Assembly (NCBI GenBank): GCA_947074125.1
Contig: CAMTOM010000034.1
Span: 1 to 9,347, forward strand
From: an uncultured Desulfovibrionaceae bacterium
Lineage (GTDB): Bacteria; Desulfobacterota; Desulfovibrionia; Desulfovibrionales; Desulfovibrionaceae
Reading direction: 5' to 3'
Length of the DNA: 9,347 bases
Shown: positions 1 through 7,567 of the stretch, one piece after another
How the letters are laid out: each line of letters opens with the position of its first letter
Numbering within the stretch: position 1 is the stretch's first letter
The notes under the pieces: model-generated
What the model saw: only the letters and a program-made list of their open reading frames with translations
Database searches by the model: none
Told to the model about the DNA's origin: nothing
Position numbers and translations under genes: made by a program

Positions 1-1
1 G

Positions 2-1675
2 CGGCGCATGTGCCCTGTTATTAAAAATAAACCTGGTGTGCCGGCGGTGATTGTCTGGCCGGAAAGAGAATCTGTCGGGATACCTCTTCTTGCCGGGCAC
101 TTGGCTGGTGCCAATCGTTTGGCGCGCCGCATTGCTCGCATTCTGGGAGGACATGCTCTTATCACCACAGCTACAGATTCTGCCTCTCTTCCTGCTTTTG
201 ATGAGGTTGCTGCCAGAGAAAAAGCCCGTGTGTGCAATCCTGAGCAGATATGTGCGCTGAACACCGCATTGATAAGGGGAAGTGATATTGCTTTTTATGG
301 CGCACCACACATCTTTGAACAATTTTTTGCAAAAACTCCAAATATACATTTTTCACCAGAACAGCCAGCCCCGTTTACTGTCATTTGGGATGCCTCAGAA
401 AAAGAACTCCCTACATCTTTACGACAAACACAGTCTTTGTGTACTTCTCCTGCCGATGCAGCCTGTCTCTCCGATACGCCTTTTTTTGCAAAAGAGGGTG
501 CTCCTCATGTCTTGCATATCACTTCACGTGCCTTCATTTTGGGGGTGAGCTGTGCCGGATCGCATACAACAGATAGTCTTATAGAAACGGTTCGATCTTT
601 TTTGCGAAACTCTAATAGAGTGACGCATCATCTTGCAGGCATTGCCTTTTGGGGAGATGCTCTGGCAAAAGAAAAACTCGCCCCTCATCTGGAAGAGGCG
701 TTTGCCATACCAGTAACCATGTGCTCCTGTGAAGATTTTGAACAGCTTTCACACTTGCTCCAGAAAGGAGAACATTTTTCTGGTGCTTTTTTTGCGGCAT
801 CTCTTGTGGCCGGAAGGCCATTGGCAAAGCAGATCTCCACAACAGCATATGATACTGGAAACGGACTCTCTCTGGCACTTGTGCGTATACCACACGGCAA
901 CTATCCAACACAACGTGGCAAGGTAAATGTTGTTGGGCTTGGTTCAGGCATGGCAAAACATATCACCCCTGAAGTGGAAAACGCACTGCGCTCTTGTGAT
1001 GTTATTGCCGGTTATAGCGGATATATTGACTTTATCAGTGACCGTATTGCAGGAAAAGCATTGATACGCACAGGCATGAAAGGAGAGGTAGAGCGCTGTC
1101 GCACTGCCTTGGAAGCAGCCCGTCTTGGTTTGAATGTCTGTCTTGTCTGCTCTGGTGATCCTGGTATTTTGGCAATGGCAGGGCTGATATTTGAACTGCG
1201 TGCGCGGGAAGCTCTGTATACGGATGTACCTGTATCTGTTCTCCCAGGCATTACCGCAGCGAGCATTGCTGCGGCGACACTTGGCGCGCCACTCCAGAAT
1301 GGCTTTTCTCTGGTGAGCCTTTCTGATCTGCTTGTTCCTGCCGACGAAGTCAGAAAAAATATTGCCGCTGTTGCCGCAAGTGCGCTGCCCGTTGCGCTGT
1401 ACAATCCGGCAGGCAGGAAGCGCCGTGCCTTATTGCAGGAAGCGCTGGCAATGTTTGCTCATATCCGTGGCAGCGATACCTTGTGTGCCTGTGTGCATAA
1501 TGCCGGACGTCCTGAAGAATGCCGCTGGGTGGGGAAACTCGCTGACATTTCTGAAGAAAGCGTAAATATGTCGACCCTTCTTCTTATTGGAGGCTCACGT
1601 ACCCGTTATGTTGGGGATGTGCTCTATGAAGCGAGAGGATATGCGGAAAAATATCTGGATACCCCGTCAGAATAA
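2..1675 (+). CDS. cbiGH: CbiG-CbiH fusion: cobalt-precorrin-5A hydrolase / precorrin-3B C17-methyltransferase (5' partial)
   Basis: Bifunctional corrin-ring enzyme of the anaerobic cobalamin pathway. CbiH methylates C17 and contracts the ring using S-adenosylmethionine; CbiG then opens the delta-lactone and releases acetaldehyde. Numbering from the ATG at base 8, residues about 1-295 are CbiG: the hallmark IPLLAGHLAGANRLA lies at 25-39, and a divergent CbiG C-terminal domain begins near FILGVSCAGSH. Residues about 304-540 are CbiH, a tetrapyrrole methylase with GKVNVVGLGSG, VCLVCSGDPGILAMAG, VLPGITAASIAAATLGAPL, SLSDLL, ALYNP and NAGR motifs. The frame is open to the window edge, and CbiG normally has about 50 more N-terminal residues before IPLL-GHL-GAN, so the true start is probably upstream; the ATG at base 8 is likely internal. 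The next gene follows after 48 bases. CbiG-CbiH fusions are known. The family calls are secure; the exact 5' end is not visible. Confidence 0.93.
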   Translation, partial: RRMCPVIKNKPGVPAVIVWPERESVGIPLLAGHLAGANRLARRIARILGGHALITTATDSASLPAFDEVAAREKARVCNPEQICALNTALIRGSDIAFYGAPHIFEQFFAKTPNIHFSPEQPAPFTVIWDASEKELPTSLRQTQSLCTSPADAACLSDTPFFAKEGAPHVLHITSRAFILGVSCAGSHTTDSLIETVRSFLRNSNRVTHHLAGIAFWGDALAKEKLAPHLEEAFAIPVTMCSCEDFEQLSHLLQKGEHFSGAFFAASLVAGRPLAKQISTTAYDTGNGLSLALVRIPHGNYPTQRGKVNVVGLGSGMAKHITPEVENALRSCDVIAGYSGYIDFISDRIAGKALIRTGMKGEVERCRTALEAARLGLNVCLVCSGDPGILAMAGLIFELRAREALYTDVPVSVLPGITAASIAAATLGAPLQNGFSLVSLSDLLVPADEVRKNIAAVAASALPVALYNPAGRKRRALLQEALAMFAHIRGSDTLCACVHNAGRPEECRWVGKLADISEESVNMSTLLLIGGSRTRYVGDVLYEARGYAEKYLDTPSE

Positions 1676-1710
1676 CAAGAGTGCTCTGAATGTCTGTATT
1701 GTGCTGGTAA

Positions 1711-1715
1711 AGAGG
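1711..1715 (+). promoter_or_regulatory. Ribosome binding site fixing a GTG start for cbiA
   Basis: AGAGG sits 8 bases before the GTG at 1724. The only nearby upstream ATG (1690) is out of frame and reaches a stop within six codons, and the GTG places the CbiA P-loop at its usual distance from the N-terminus. This supports GTG as the start codon. The 48-base gap shows no terminator, so cotranscription with the upstream gene is likely. Confidence 0.6.
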
Positions 1716-1723
1716 CTGTACTC

Positions 1724-3754
1724 GTGAATCTGCTGCAAAAAAATCTCCATGCCTTTTGTATCGCCGCTCCGCGCTCTGGAGAGGGCAAGACAACAATCGC
1801 TCTTGCTCTTATGCGTTTGCTGTGCTCACGTGGCATGGATGTACGCGCCTTTAAATGTGGGCCAGATTATATTGATCCGACCTATCATGCCAAAGCAACA
1901 GGACATCCTGTATATAATCTGGATACCTGGATGATGGACACAGAAGGCGTTCGCAGTACCTGGGCATATGGTATACGCCATGCGGATGTCGCTATTTGTG
2001 AAGGCGTTATGGGGCTCTTTGATGGGCACGCTGATACGAATGGTGCGGGCAGTACCATAGATTGTGCCCGAACACTTGGCATTCCCGTATTGTTAGTTGT
2101 TAATGCCAAAGGGATGGGGAGTTCTTTTGCCGCTCTTGTGGAAGGATTTTACAGACAGGCGAAAAGAGCAGGTGTGCGTATTGTTGGCACAATAGCAAAT
2201 AATACAGGAAGCCCACGTCATGTAGCCATGTTGCGACGAAGTCTGGAACAAGCGGGACTTCCTCCCTTATTGGGAGCTTTCCCCCGTTCTGAAAAATGGA
2301 GCCTGCCAGAACGCCAGCTTGGCCTTGTGCCCGCTCTGGAAATGAATATTGATACCGCATGGCTCGACGCGCTAGCCGCTGGTGCGGCAGATGCTGTTGC
2401 CATGGAAAAGCTGCTGGCACTGACGCTGATAACGCATGACTCTTGTGCCCATGAGGAGAGTTCTGGCAGGAAGCTAAAGGAATTTTCCCCATTGTCTGCG
2501 TCATGCTCACATATTGCTGTTCATGCAGTTCAAGACATCTCTGTACCGGAAAAGCCACGGATGGGCATTGCCAGAGACAAAGCCTTTTGCTTCTCCTATG
2601 GGGCAAATGAACGCGCCTTAGAGCTTCAGGGGTGGGAGCTTGTTCCTTTTTCTCCACTCAGCGATACACAGCTTCCGAATGGTCTGGAGGCTATATATTT
2701 TCCTGGCGGATATCCTGAAGTTTTTGCAAAAGAACTCGCGGCAAATGCCTCACTCCGCCGTTCTGTATATGACTTTGCGGCACGCAATGGCAATATCTAT
2801 GCTGAGTGCGGTGGCTATATCTTTCTTGCAGATACTCTTGTTGATGCGCAGGGCAGGGAATGGCCCATGTGTGGTGTGATCAATGCGACTGCTCATATGG
2901 GGAGCGCTTTACGCTCACTGGGGTATCGTGAGGCGATGTTGTGTGCAGATCTGCCTTTTGCGAATAACGCGACCCTGTTGCGCGGGCATGAGTTCCACTG
3001 GTCAACAATGGAGCTGCATCACTCCTATCCGCCATTGTATACGATTGGAAATGAGCCTGCTGGGGTAGCTTTTCAGGGGGTGCGTGCCGGATATCTCCAT
3101 CTTTACTGGGCAAACGGCTTTTCTGCATCTTCTCAAAACCATACGCAGGTGTATGAAAAATGCCCAGAAGAAGCTCTTCTCCCCAAAGGCGGTCTCATTC
3201 TTTTTGATGGCCCCTCCAGTGTGGGCAAAACAACGCTTTCAAGGCTCTTGCAAGAGACGCTACAACAAAAAAACTGCCGGACACTCCTGCTTTCTGCGGA
3301 CACTTTTTTACGTTCGTTTTCGCCTTCCTGCGATTCGGTAAAAAAAGCCGTAGAGCAAGGGCTTCCTTTTACAGAAATTTTTCATAACCTCATATCTCAT
3401 GCGGTTCGCACTGGTATGCTTGTACTGGTAGATCATGTTGCTGGAGAACGCCCTGAATGGCTTTTTGATATTGAAGAGCGACTGGGAGAACTCCCTTCAG
3501 TGCACCTTTCTCTGTCATGTTCATCACAGGAGCTTGAAAGACGGGAATCAGGTCGGACAGACCGCACGCCCGATGTCACGCACGCGCACCGTCAGTCTCT
3601 TGCCATGCAGCAGATTGCCAATAATGCATTGCAACTCGATACAGAAGCGTGTTCGTCAGAGGTGTGCGTAGCAAATATCATTGACTTTTTATATGCCCAT
3701 CCGCTCTTTTCCTCTCTCATTCAGAAGAAATGTACCGGAGAAGAACATGTCTAA
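1724..3754 (+). CDS. cbiA: Cobyrinate a,c-diamide synthase fused to a C-terminal chloramphenicol-phosphotransferase-like kinase domain
   Basis: Residues 1 to about 470 are CbiA, which uses ATP and glutamine to amidate the a and c side chains of (cobalt-)cobyrinate. The N-terminal synthetase domain has the P-loop APRSGEGKTT (15-24) and FKCGPDYIDPTYH. The class I glutamine amidotransferase domain has YFPGGYPE, nucleophile C362 in AECGGY and H459 in GYLHLYW. Family members usually stop near there, at about 450-470 residues. This protein continues to 676 with a second nucleotide-binding domain (about 489-665): Walker A GPSSVGKTT (496-504), an acidic D526 in SADTF, VLVDHVAGE (D570) and RRESGRTDR (606-614). 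The last matches the RE-x2-R-x-DR pattern of chloramphenicol phosphotransferase, so this part is probably a small-molecule kinase with an unknown substrate. The start is GTG. The 3' end overlaps the next gene by 8 bases. CbiA is secure; the kinase fold is probable; its role is open. Confidence 0.93.
   Translation: MNLLQKNLHAFCIAAPRSGEGKTTIALALMRLLCSRGMDVRAFKCGPDYIDPTYHAKATGHPVYNLDTWMMDTEGVRSTWAYGIRHADVAICEGVMGLFDGHADTNGAGSTIDCARTLGIPVLLVVNAKGMGSSFAALVEGFYRQAKRAGVRIVGTIANNTGSPRHVAMLRRSLEQAGLPPLLGAFPRSEKWSLPERQLGLVPALEMNIDTAWLDALAAGAADAVAMEKLLALTLITHDSCAHEESSGRKLKEFSPLSASCSHIAVHAVQDISVPEKPRMGIARDKAFCFSYGANERALELQGWELVPFSPLSDTQLPNGLEAIYFPGGYPEVFAKELAANASLRRSVYDFAARNGNIYAECGGYIFLADTLVDAQGREWPMCGVINATAHMGSALRSLGYREAMLCADLPFANNATLLRGHEFHWSTMELHHSYPPLYTIGNEPAGVAFQGVRAGYLHLYWANGFSASSQNHTQVYEKCPEEALLPKGGLILFDGPSSVGKTTLSRLLQETLQQKNCRTLLLSADTFLRSFSPSCDSVKKAVEQGLPFTEIFHNLISHAVRTGMLVLVDHVAGERPEWLFDIEERLGELPSVHLSLSCSSQELERRESGRTDRTPDVTHAHRQSLAMQQIANNALQLDTEACSSEVCVANIIDFLYAHPLFSSLIQKKCTGEEHV
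3737..3740 (+). promoter_or_regulatory. Ribosome binding site selecting the 3747 start of cobD-cbiP
   Basis: GGAG lies 6 bases upstream of the ATG at 3747, inside the last codons of cbiA. The same frame is open upstream to an ATG at 3681, but that would overlap cbiA by 74 bases and add 22 residues with no family resemblance. An internal ATG at 3852 lies closer to the conserved CobD start but has no such site before it. The position suggests translational coupling with cbiA. Confidence 0.6.
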
Positions 3755-6557
3755 AACACATCTAGACACCTCAAAAACTTGCAATAGCGCTAAGCATAAT
3801 GAGAAAAATATCGCCGCTACATGTTCCCATCATACTACCGGCTCCTCTCTTATGTCAGAATCTTATGCCTCATTGGAGCACGGTGGGGATCTGCTACGTT
3901 TGGCGACACTTTCAGGACATGCGCCTGAAGAGATTCTGGATTTCAGTGTGAATATCCGCCCTGATGGGCCGCCAGAATATGTACAGCAAGCGCTCATAAA
4001 AGCCGTTAGTAGTGTTATTTCCTATCCGTCACCAGATGCGGCAAAAGCACGTCAGATAGCAGGAAGGCGCTATGGAATGGCTCCAGAGAATTTTGTATTT
4101 GGTAATGGTAGCAATGAGCTTTTTCACGCCCTGGCACGAGCCTTGCGAAAGCAGGGGATTGTACATGCCTGCATTTTGGAACCAGCATTCAGCGAATACG
4201 CTTTGGCGTGTGAACGTGCTGGCATTGAGGTGACACATATTCCTCTTTTTGTTCATACGACAGACAGCCCCTGCGGTATGACACATATACAGGAAGTACA
4301 CGCTCGCGATATTCTTGCCTCTCTTTTGACCGTACCAGCCAATACTGCTGTTTTTTTTGCCAATCCTGCCAATCCTTCAGGCGTGTTTCTTTCTTTGCCA
4401 GAAGGGCGCGACGTATTGCGGGCGCGCCCTGATCTCATATGGATTATTGATGAAGCCTTTATTGACTATCTTGGTGAGGAAAAAGAAAACTCTCTGCTCT
4501 TTGAAGCTTCCGAACGCTGCATTGTTCTGCGTTCGCTCACAAAATTCTATGCCATTCCAGGTGTACGACTGGGCTATCTTGCCACAGGAAAACAACAGGC
4601 AGCGGCAGTACAGAAAGAGCTGCCCGCATGGAATATCAATGCTTTTGCCATGGCTGCCGCGTGTGCGATTCTGGGTGAAGGAGAAGAACATGCTGCAAGG
4701 ATTCGTTCAGAAAATAATGAACGGCGTGTACACCTGAAAGGACTTCTTGAAAATATTGCGGGGATTTCTGTTATTCCCTCTGTAACAAATTACCTTCTCT
4801 GTCATTGGGAAAACATACCGGAACATCTACCCCTGCGTTTGCTTACGCAGTATGGTATCGCCTTACGCGATTGCTCCAATTATCATTCGCTCTCAGATGG
4901 TCATTGGTTCCGTGTGGCAGTACGTCTGCCAGAAGAGCATCACCGTCTTGTTACGGCTCTGAAGGCCTTATCTTCTGATGAGAGTAAAATTCTTAAAGAT
5001 ACTCTCGTAAGAGCAGATACTGTCATATCTAAGAAGCTGTCTCACAATGCGCTCACACCTGTGCCGACCTGCCGTCAAAAAAAGACGCCAGCCTTAATGA
5101 TTCAGGGGACGTCATCCCATGCTGGCAAGAGTATTCTCGCAGCAGCCTTTTGTCGGATATTGCGACAGGACGGTTACACTGTAGCACCTTTCAAAGGGCA
5201 GAATATGTCACTTAATTCGGGAGTCACTCTTGATGGTGGTGAAGTAGGGCGAGCGCAAATTGTGCAGGCACGTGCTGCGTGTATTGAGCCAGATGTGCGT
5301 ATGAATCCCATCTTACTCAAGCCACAGTCAGATACAGGATCTCAGGTAATTGTTTTGGGACAGCCCACGGGGCACATGAGCGCACGCGAATATTTTTCAC
5401 GCAAACATGAGCTGTGGCAGACCATTTCAGGGGCGTATGATACCCTGGCGGCCACACATGATGTGATGATATTGGAAGGCGCGGGCAGTCCTGCCGAGGT
5501 TAATCTGAAAGATGCTGATGTTGTTAATATGCGTATGGCTCTCCATGCCAGAGCCTCTGTATTGTTGGTGGGAGATATTGACCGTGGTGGAGTGTACGCC
5601 TCATTTTTGGGAACATGGATGACATTTTCCTGTGAAGAGCGGGCTTTGCTGACAGGCTACCTTGTCAATCGTTTCCGTGGCGATGCGAGTCTGCTTGCTG
5701 ATGCGCACACCTATATGCTGCGCCAGACTGCTGTTCCGGTTGTTGGGGTGGTTCCCTATATGCGAGACCTGCACATTCCTGAGGAAGATATGGCTGGGCT
5801 GTCATGGGGACGAGTGCTTCCTGAATATGCTCTGGAAGGGATACTGGATATTGCTATTGTCATGCCCCGTCATGTGTCCAATTTTACCGATATTGAACCC
5901 TTGATGCTGGAACCGGATGTGTGCGTACGCCCCGTCTATTCTGTCGAAACATTCGGTACACCTCATGTAGTTATTTTGCCTGGGTCACGTCATGTTATGG
6001 CTGACCTTGCTCTTTTACGAGAATGTGGACTGGCAGACAAAATTCTGGAACATGCCGGACGCGATGCCTGGATATTTGGGATATGTGGTGGGCTGCAAAT
6101 GATGGGAAGCGATATTCACGACCCAAATGCCGTTGAATCTGACCGCACCACAATGTCTGGTCTTGGTGTTATGCCTTTGCAAACGGTATTTGCGGCACAA
6201 AAGACACTTGTGCGTGTGCAGAATGTGCAGACACCTCTTGGCGTTTGTGCCTCTGGTTATGAAATTCACCATGGGCAGACCATTCATGAGTCAGGTGCGG
6301 TTTCGTTGGTATCTCCAGAAGGGCGAGTATGCGGTTTTGTCCAGGGGAAACGGTGGACAACATATCTGCATGGCATTTTTGATGATGATGTATTCCGGCG
6401 AACTTTTCTTGACCATGTACGAAAAGATGTTGGGCTCAAGCCACAGGGACGGGTTCTGGCAACATATAATATTGAAGAGGCCCTGGACAGACTGGCTGAT
6501 GTGGTACGTGCCTCTGTTGATCTCCCTCATATATATAAGAGTATGGGCTTATCATGA
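3747..6557 (+). CDS. cobD-cbiP: CobD-CbiP fusion: threonine-phosphate decarboxylase / adenosylcobyric acid synthase
   Basis: A 936-residue two-enzyme protein. Residues about 40-410 are CobD, a PLP enzyme of the class I/II aminotransferase fold that decarboxylates L-threonine-O-3-phosphate to (R)-1-aminopropan-2-ol O-phosphate. It has LEHGG near its start, LDFSVNI, GNGSNEL, NPANPSG, DEAFIDY, PLP lysine K266 in SLTKFYAIPG, and RVAVR for the substrate carboxylate. After a linker of about 35 residues, residues about 447-930 are CbiP/CobQ, which amidates side chains b, d, e and g using glutamine and ATP. It has P-loop GTSSHAGKS (454-462), PFKGQNMSLNS, LEGAGSPAEVNL, GDIDRGGVYAS, LPGSRHV, nucleophile C780 in GICGGLQMMG and H875 in YLHGIF. 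Both halves look complete and keep their catalytic residues. The first 35 residues are polar, His/Cys/Ser/Thr-rich and match nothing I know. The stop overlaps the cbiB start (ATGA). Confidence 0.94.
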   Translation: MSKTHLDTSKTCNSAKHNEKNIAATCSHHTTGSSLMSESYASLEHGGDLLRLATLSGHAPEEILDFSVNIRPDGPPEYVQQALIKAVSSVISYPSPDAAKARQIAGRRYGMAPENFVFGNGSNELFHALARALRKQGIVHACILEPAFSEYALACERAGIEVTHIPLFVHTTDSPCGMTHIQEVHARDILASLLTVPANTAVFFANPANPSGVFLSLPEGRDVLRARPDLIWIIDEAFIDYLGEEKENSLLFEASERCIVLRSLTKFYAIPGVRLGYLATGKQQAAAVQKELPAWNINAFAMAAACAILGEGEEHAARIRSENNERRVHLKGLLENIAGISVIPSVTNYLLCHWENIPEHLPLRLLTQYGIALRDCSNYHSLSDGHWFRVAVRLPEEHHRLVTALKALSSDESKILKDTLVRADTVISKKLSHNALTPVPTCRQKKTPALMIQGTSSHAGKSILAAAFCRILRQDGYTVAPFKGQNMSLNSGVTLDGGEVGRAQIVQARAACIEPDVRMNPILLKPQSDTGSQVIVLGQPTGHMSAREYFSRKHELWQTISGAYDTLAATHDVMILEGAGSPAEVNLKDADVVNMRMALHARASVLLVGDIDRGGVYASFLGTWMTFSCEERALLTGYLVNRFRGDASLLADAHTYMLRQTAVPVVGVVPYMRDLHIPEEDMAGLSWGRVLPEYALEGILDIAIVMPRHVSNFTDIEPLMLEPDVCVRPVYSVETFGTPHVVILPGSRHVMADLALLRECGLADKILEHAGRDAWIFGICGGLQMMGSDIHDPNAVESDRTTMSGLGVMPLQTVFAAQKTLVRVQNVQTPLGVCASGYEIHHGQTIHESGAVSLVSPEGRVCGFVQGKRWTTYLHGIFDDDVFRRTFLDHVRKDVGLKPQGRVLATYNIEEALDRLADVVRASVDLPHIYKSMGLS

Positions 6558-7561
6558 TGCTGGGCGCACTCCTTTTTCCTTCAGCCTTGCTGCTGGACAG
6601 ATTATGGGGAGAGCCTCCAGCATGGTGGCATCCTGTCTGTCTGATGGGAAAACTCGCGGGTATTACAGAGTCTCGGCTTCGTTTTCATGATACTACAGGA
6701 AAAGAAAAAAAGGCTCTTATACTGTATGCCTGTGGTGGTATCGCTGTATTACTGAGTATCCTTCCTTTTGTCTGTGCCGCTTTTTTTCTGCCGTGGAGTC
6801 TTGGTATTTTTGGCTCTGCCATAGGAGAAGTCTGCGCATGGGGGATGGCACTCGTGCTTGTGTATTTGTGTCTTGCGCCACGCAGTCTCGCAGAACACGC
6901 GATTTCTGTCGCTCTTTTACTGGAAAAGGGAGAGCTGGAAAAAGCACGTCAGGCGGTATCTCTTCTTGTGGGGAGCAATACTGACAGTCTGGACGCGCCT
7001 GGTGTCGCACGAGCCTGTGTGGAAAGTGTGGGAGAAAATGTGACAGATGGCGTTATTGCTACGCTGTTCTGGGCTGGCGTTGGTTTGTTTGTTGGGGGAT
7101 ACCCTCTTGCTGCTGCTCTGGCGGTGTTGCATCGTGCTGTCAATACACTGGATGCCATGTGGGGCAAGCGTAATGAGTATTATCGCCGTTTTGGGATGTG
7201 TGCGGCTCGTCTGGACGACATCATGAATTTTTTCCCCGCACGTTTTGCCTTGTTATGTATTGTACTGGCTTCATACCTCGTTCCAGGCCTGAAGAGCGCA
7301 CAAGCACTGTCTGTAGGGTGGAAGTTTCGCCATGCCCATAGCAGTCCCAATTCTGCATGGAGCGAAGCTGCCTTTGCGGGAGCTTTAGGGCTTAAACTGG
7401 GCGGTACTGTTCATTATGGATCTTTCGTTGTGGAGCATCCTTTTTTGGGTGAGGGAGACATGAACGCTTCCCCACGTCATATCCGTGATGCTGTACTGTT
7501 GATGTGGCGCGCATCACTTACCGCAGCCATACTCTTGGCACTATTATTTCTTGTCGTGTGA
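6554..7561 (+). CDS. cbiB: Adenosylcobinamide-phosphate synthase CbiB
   Basis: Integral membrane enzyme that joins adenosylcobyric acid to aminopropanol phosphate, giving adenosylcobinamide phosphate. At 335 residues it has the usual family length. Visible motifs: DRLWGEPPAWWHPVCLMG at 15-32 (the family usually has GDP-P where this has GEPP), ESVGENVTDGVIATLFW from E157, AVNTLDAMWGKRNEYYRRFG around N197, ARLDDIMNFFPAR, and SPNSAWSEAAFAGALGLKLGG. Hydrophobic membrane segments are evident near 3-15, 55-80, 85-107, 170-190, 230-247 and 315-334. The ATG at 6554 overlaps the preceding stop (ATGA) and has no good ribosome site of its own, which implies translational coupling; a second ATG follows at once at 6557. 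Both substrates are made by the upstream CobD-CbiP fusion. Confidence 0.95.
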   Translation: MMLGALLFPSALLLDRLWGEPPAWWHPVCLMGKLAGITESRLRFHDTTGKEKKALILYACGGIAVLLSILPFVCAAFFLPWSLGIFGSAIGEVCAWGMALVLVYLCLAPRSLAEHAISVALLLEKGELEKARQAVSLLVGSNTDSLDAPGVARACVESVGENVTDGVIATLFWAGVGLFVGGYPLAAALAVLHRAVNTLDAMWGKRNEYYRRFGMCAARLDDIMNFFPARFALLCIVLASYLVPGLKSAQALSVGWKFRHAHSSPNSAWSEAAFAGALGLKLGGTVHYGSFVVEHPFLGEGDMNASPRHIRDAVLLMWRASLTAAILLALLFLVV

Positions 7562-7567
7562 GGCAGT

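Noticed and set aside
1690..1710. Six-codon leader ORF between cbiGH and cbiA
   Set aside because: It is too short, has no convincing ribosome site or attenuator structure, and is readily expected by chance in a 48-base gap.
1676..1723. Search for a promoter, terminator or cobalamin riboswitch in the largest intergenic gap
   Set aside because: Only a ribosome binding site is visible. The gap is too short for a cobalamin riboswitch, and no stem with a T run or -35/-10 pair is seen.
2100..2657. 185-residue open frame on the - strand inside cbiA
   Set aside because: It lies entirely opposite the conserved CbiA coding sequence, resembles no family and has low-complexity composition. It is a shadow frame.
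3681..3746. Upstream in-frame ATG extending CobD-CbiP by 22 residues
   Set aside because: It would overlap cbiA by 74 bases, adds unrelated residues that are the +1 shadow of the cbiA end, and the ATG at 3747 has a GGAG site at good spacing.
4351..4358. Run of eight T in the CobD domain as a possible phase-variation site
   Set aside because: The frame is intact through the run, it encodes conserved residues just before NPANPSG, and similar homopolymer runs are scattered through this A/T-tolerant coding sequence.
6127..6690. 187-residue + strand frame spanning the cbiP-cbiB junction
   Set aside because: It runs out of frame through the CbiP amidotransferase end and the CbiB start, both of which are clearly conserved in their own frames.
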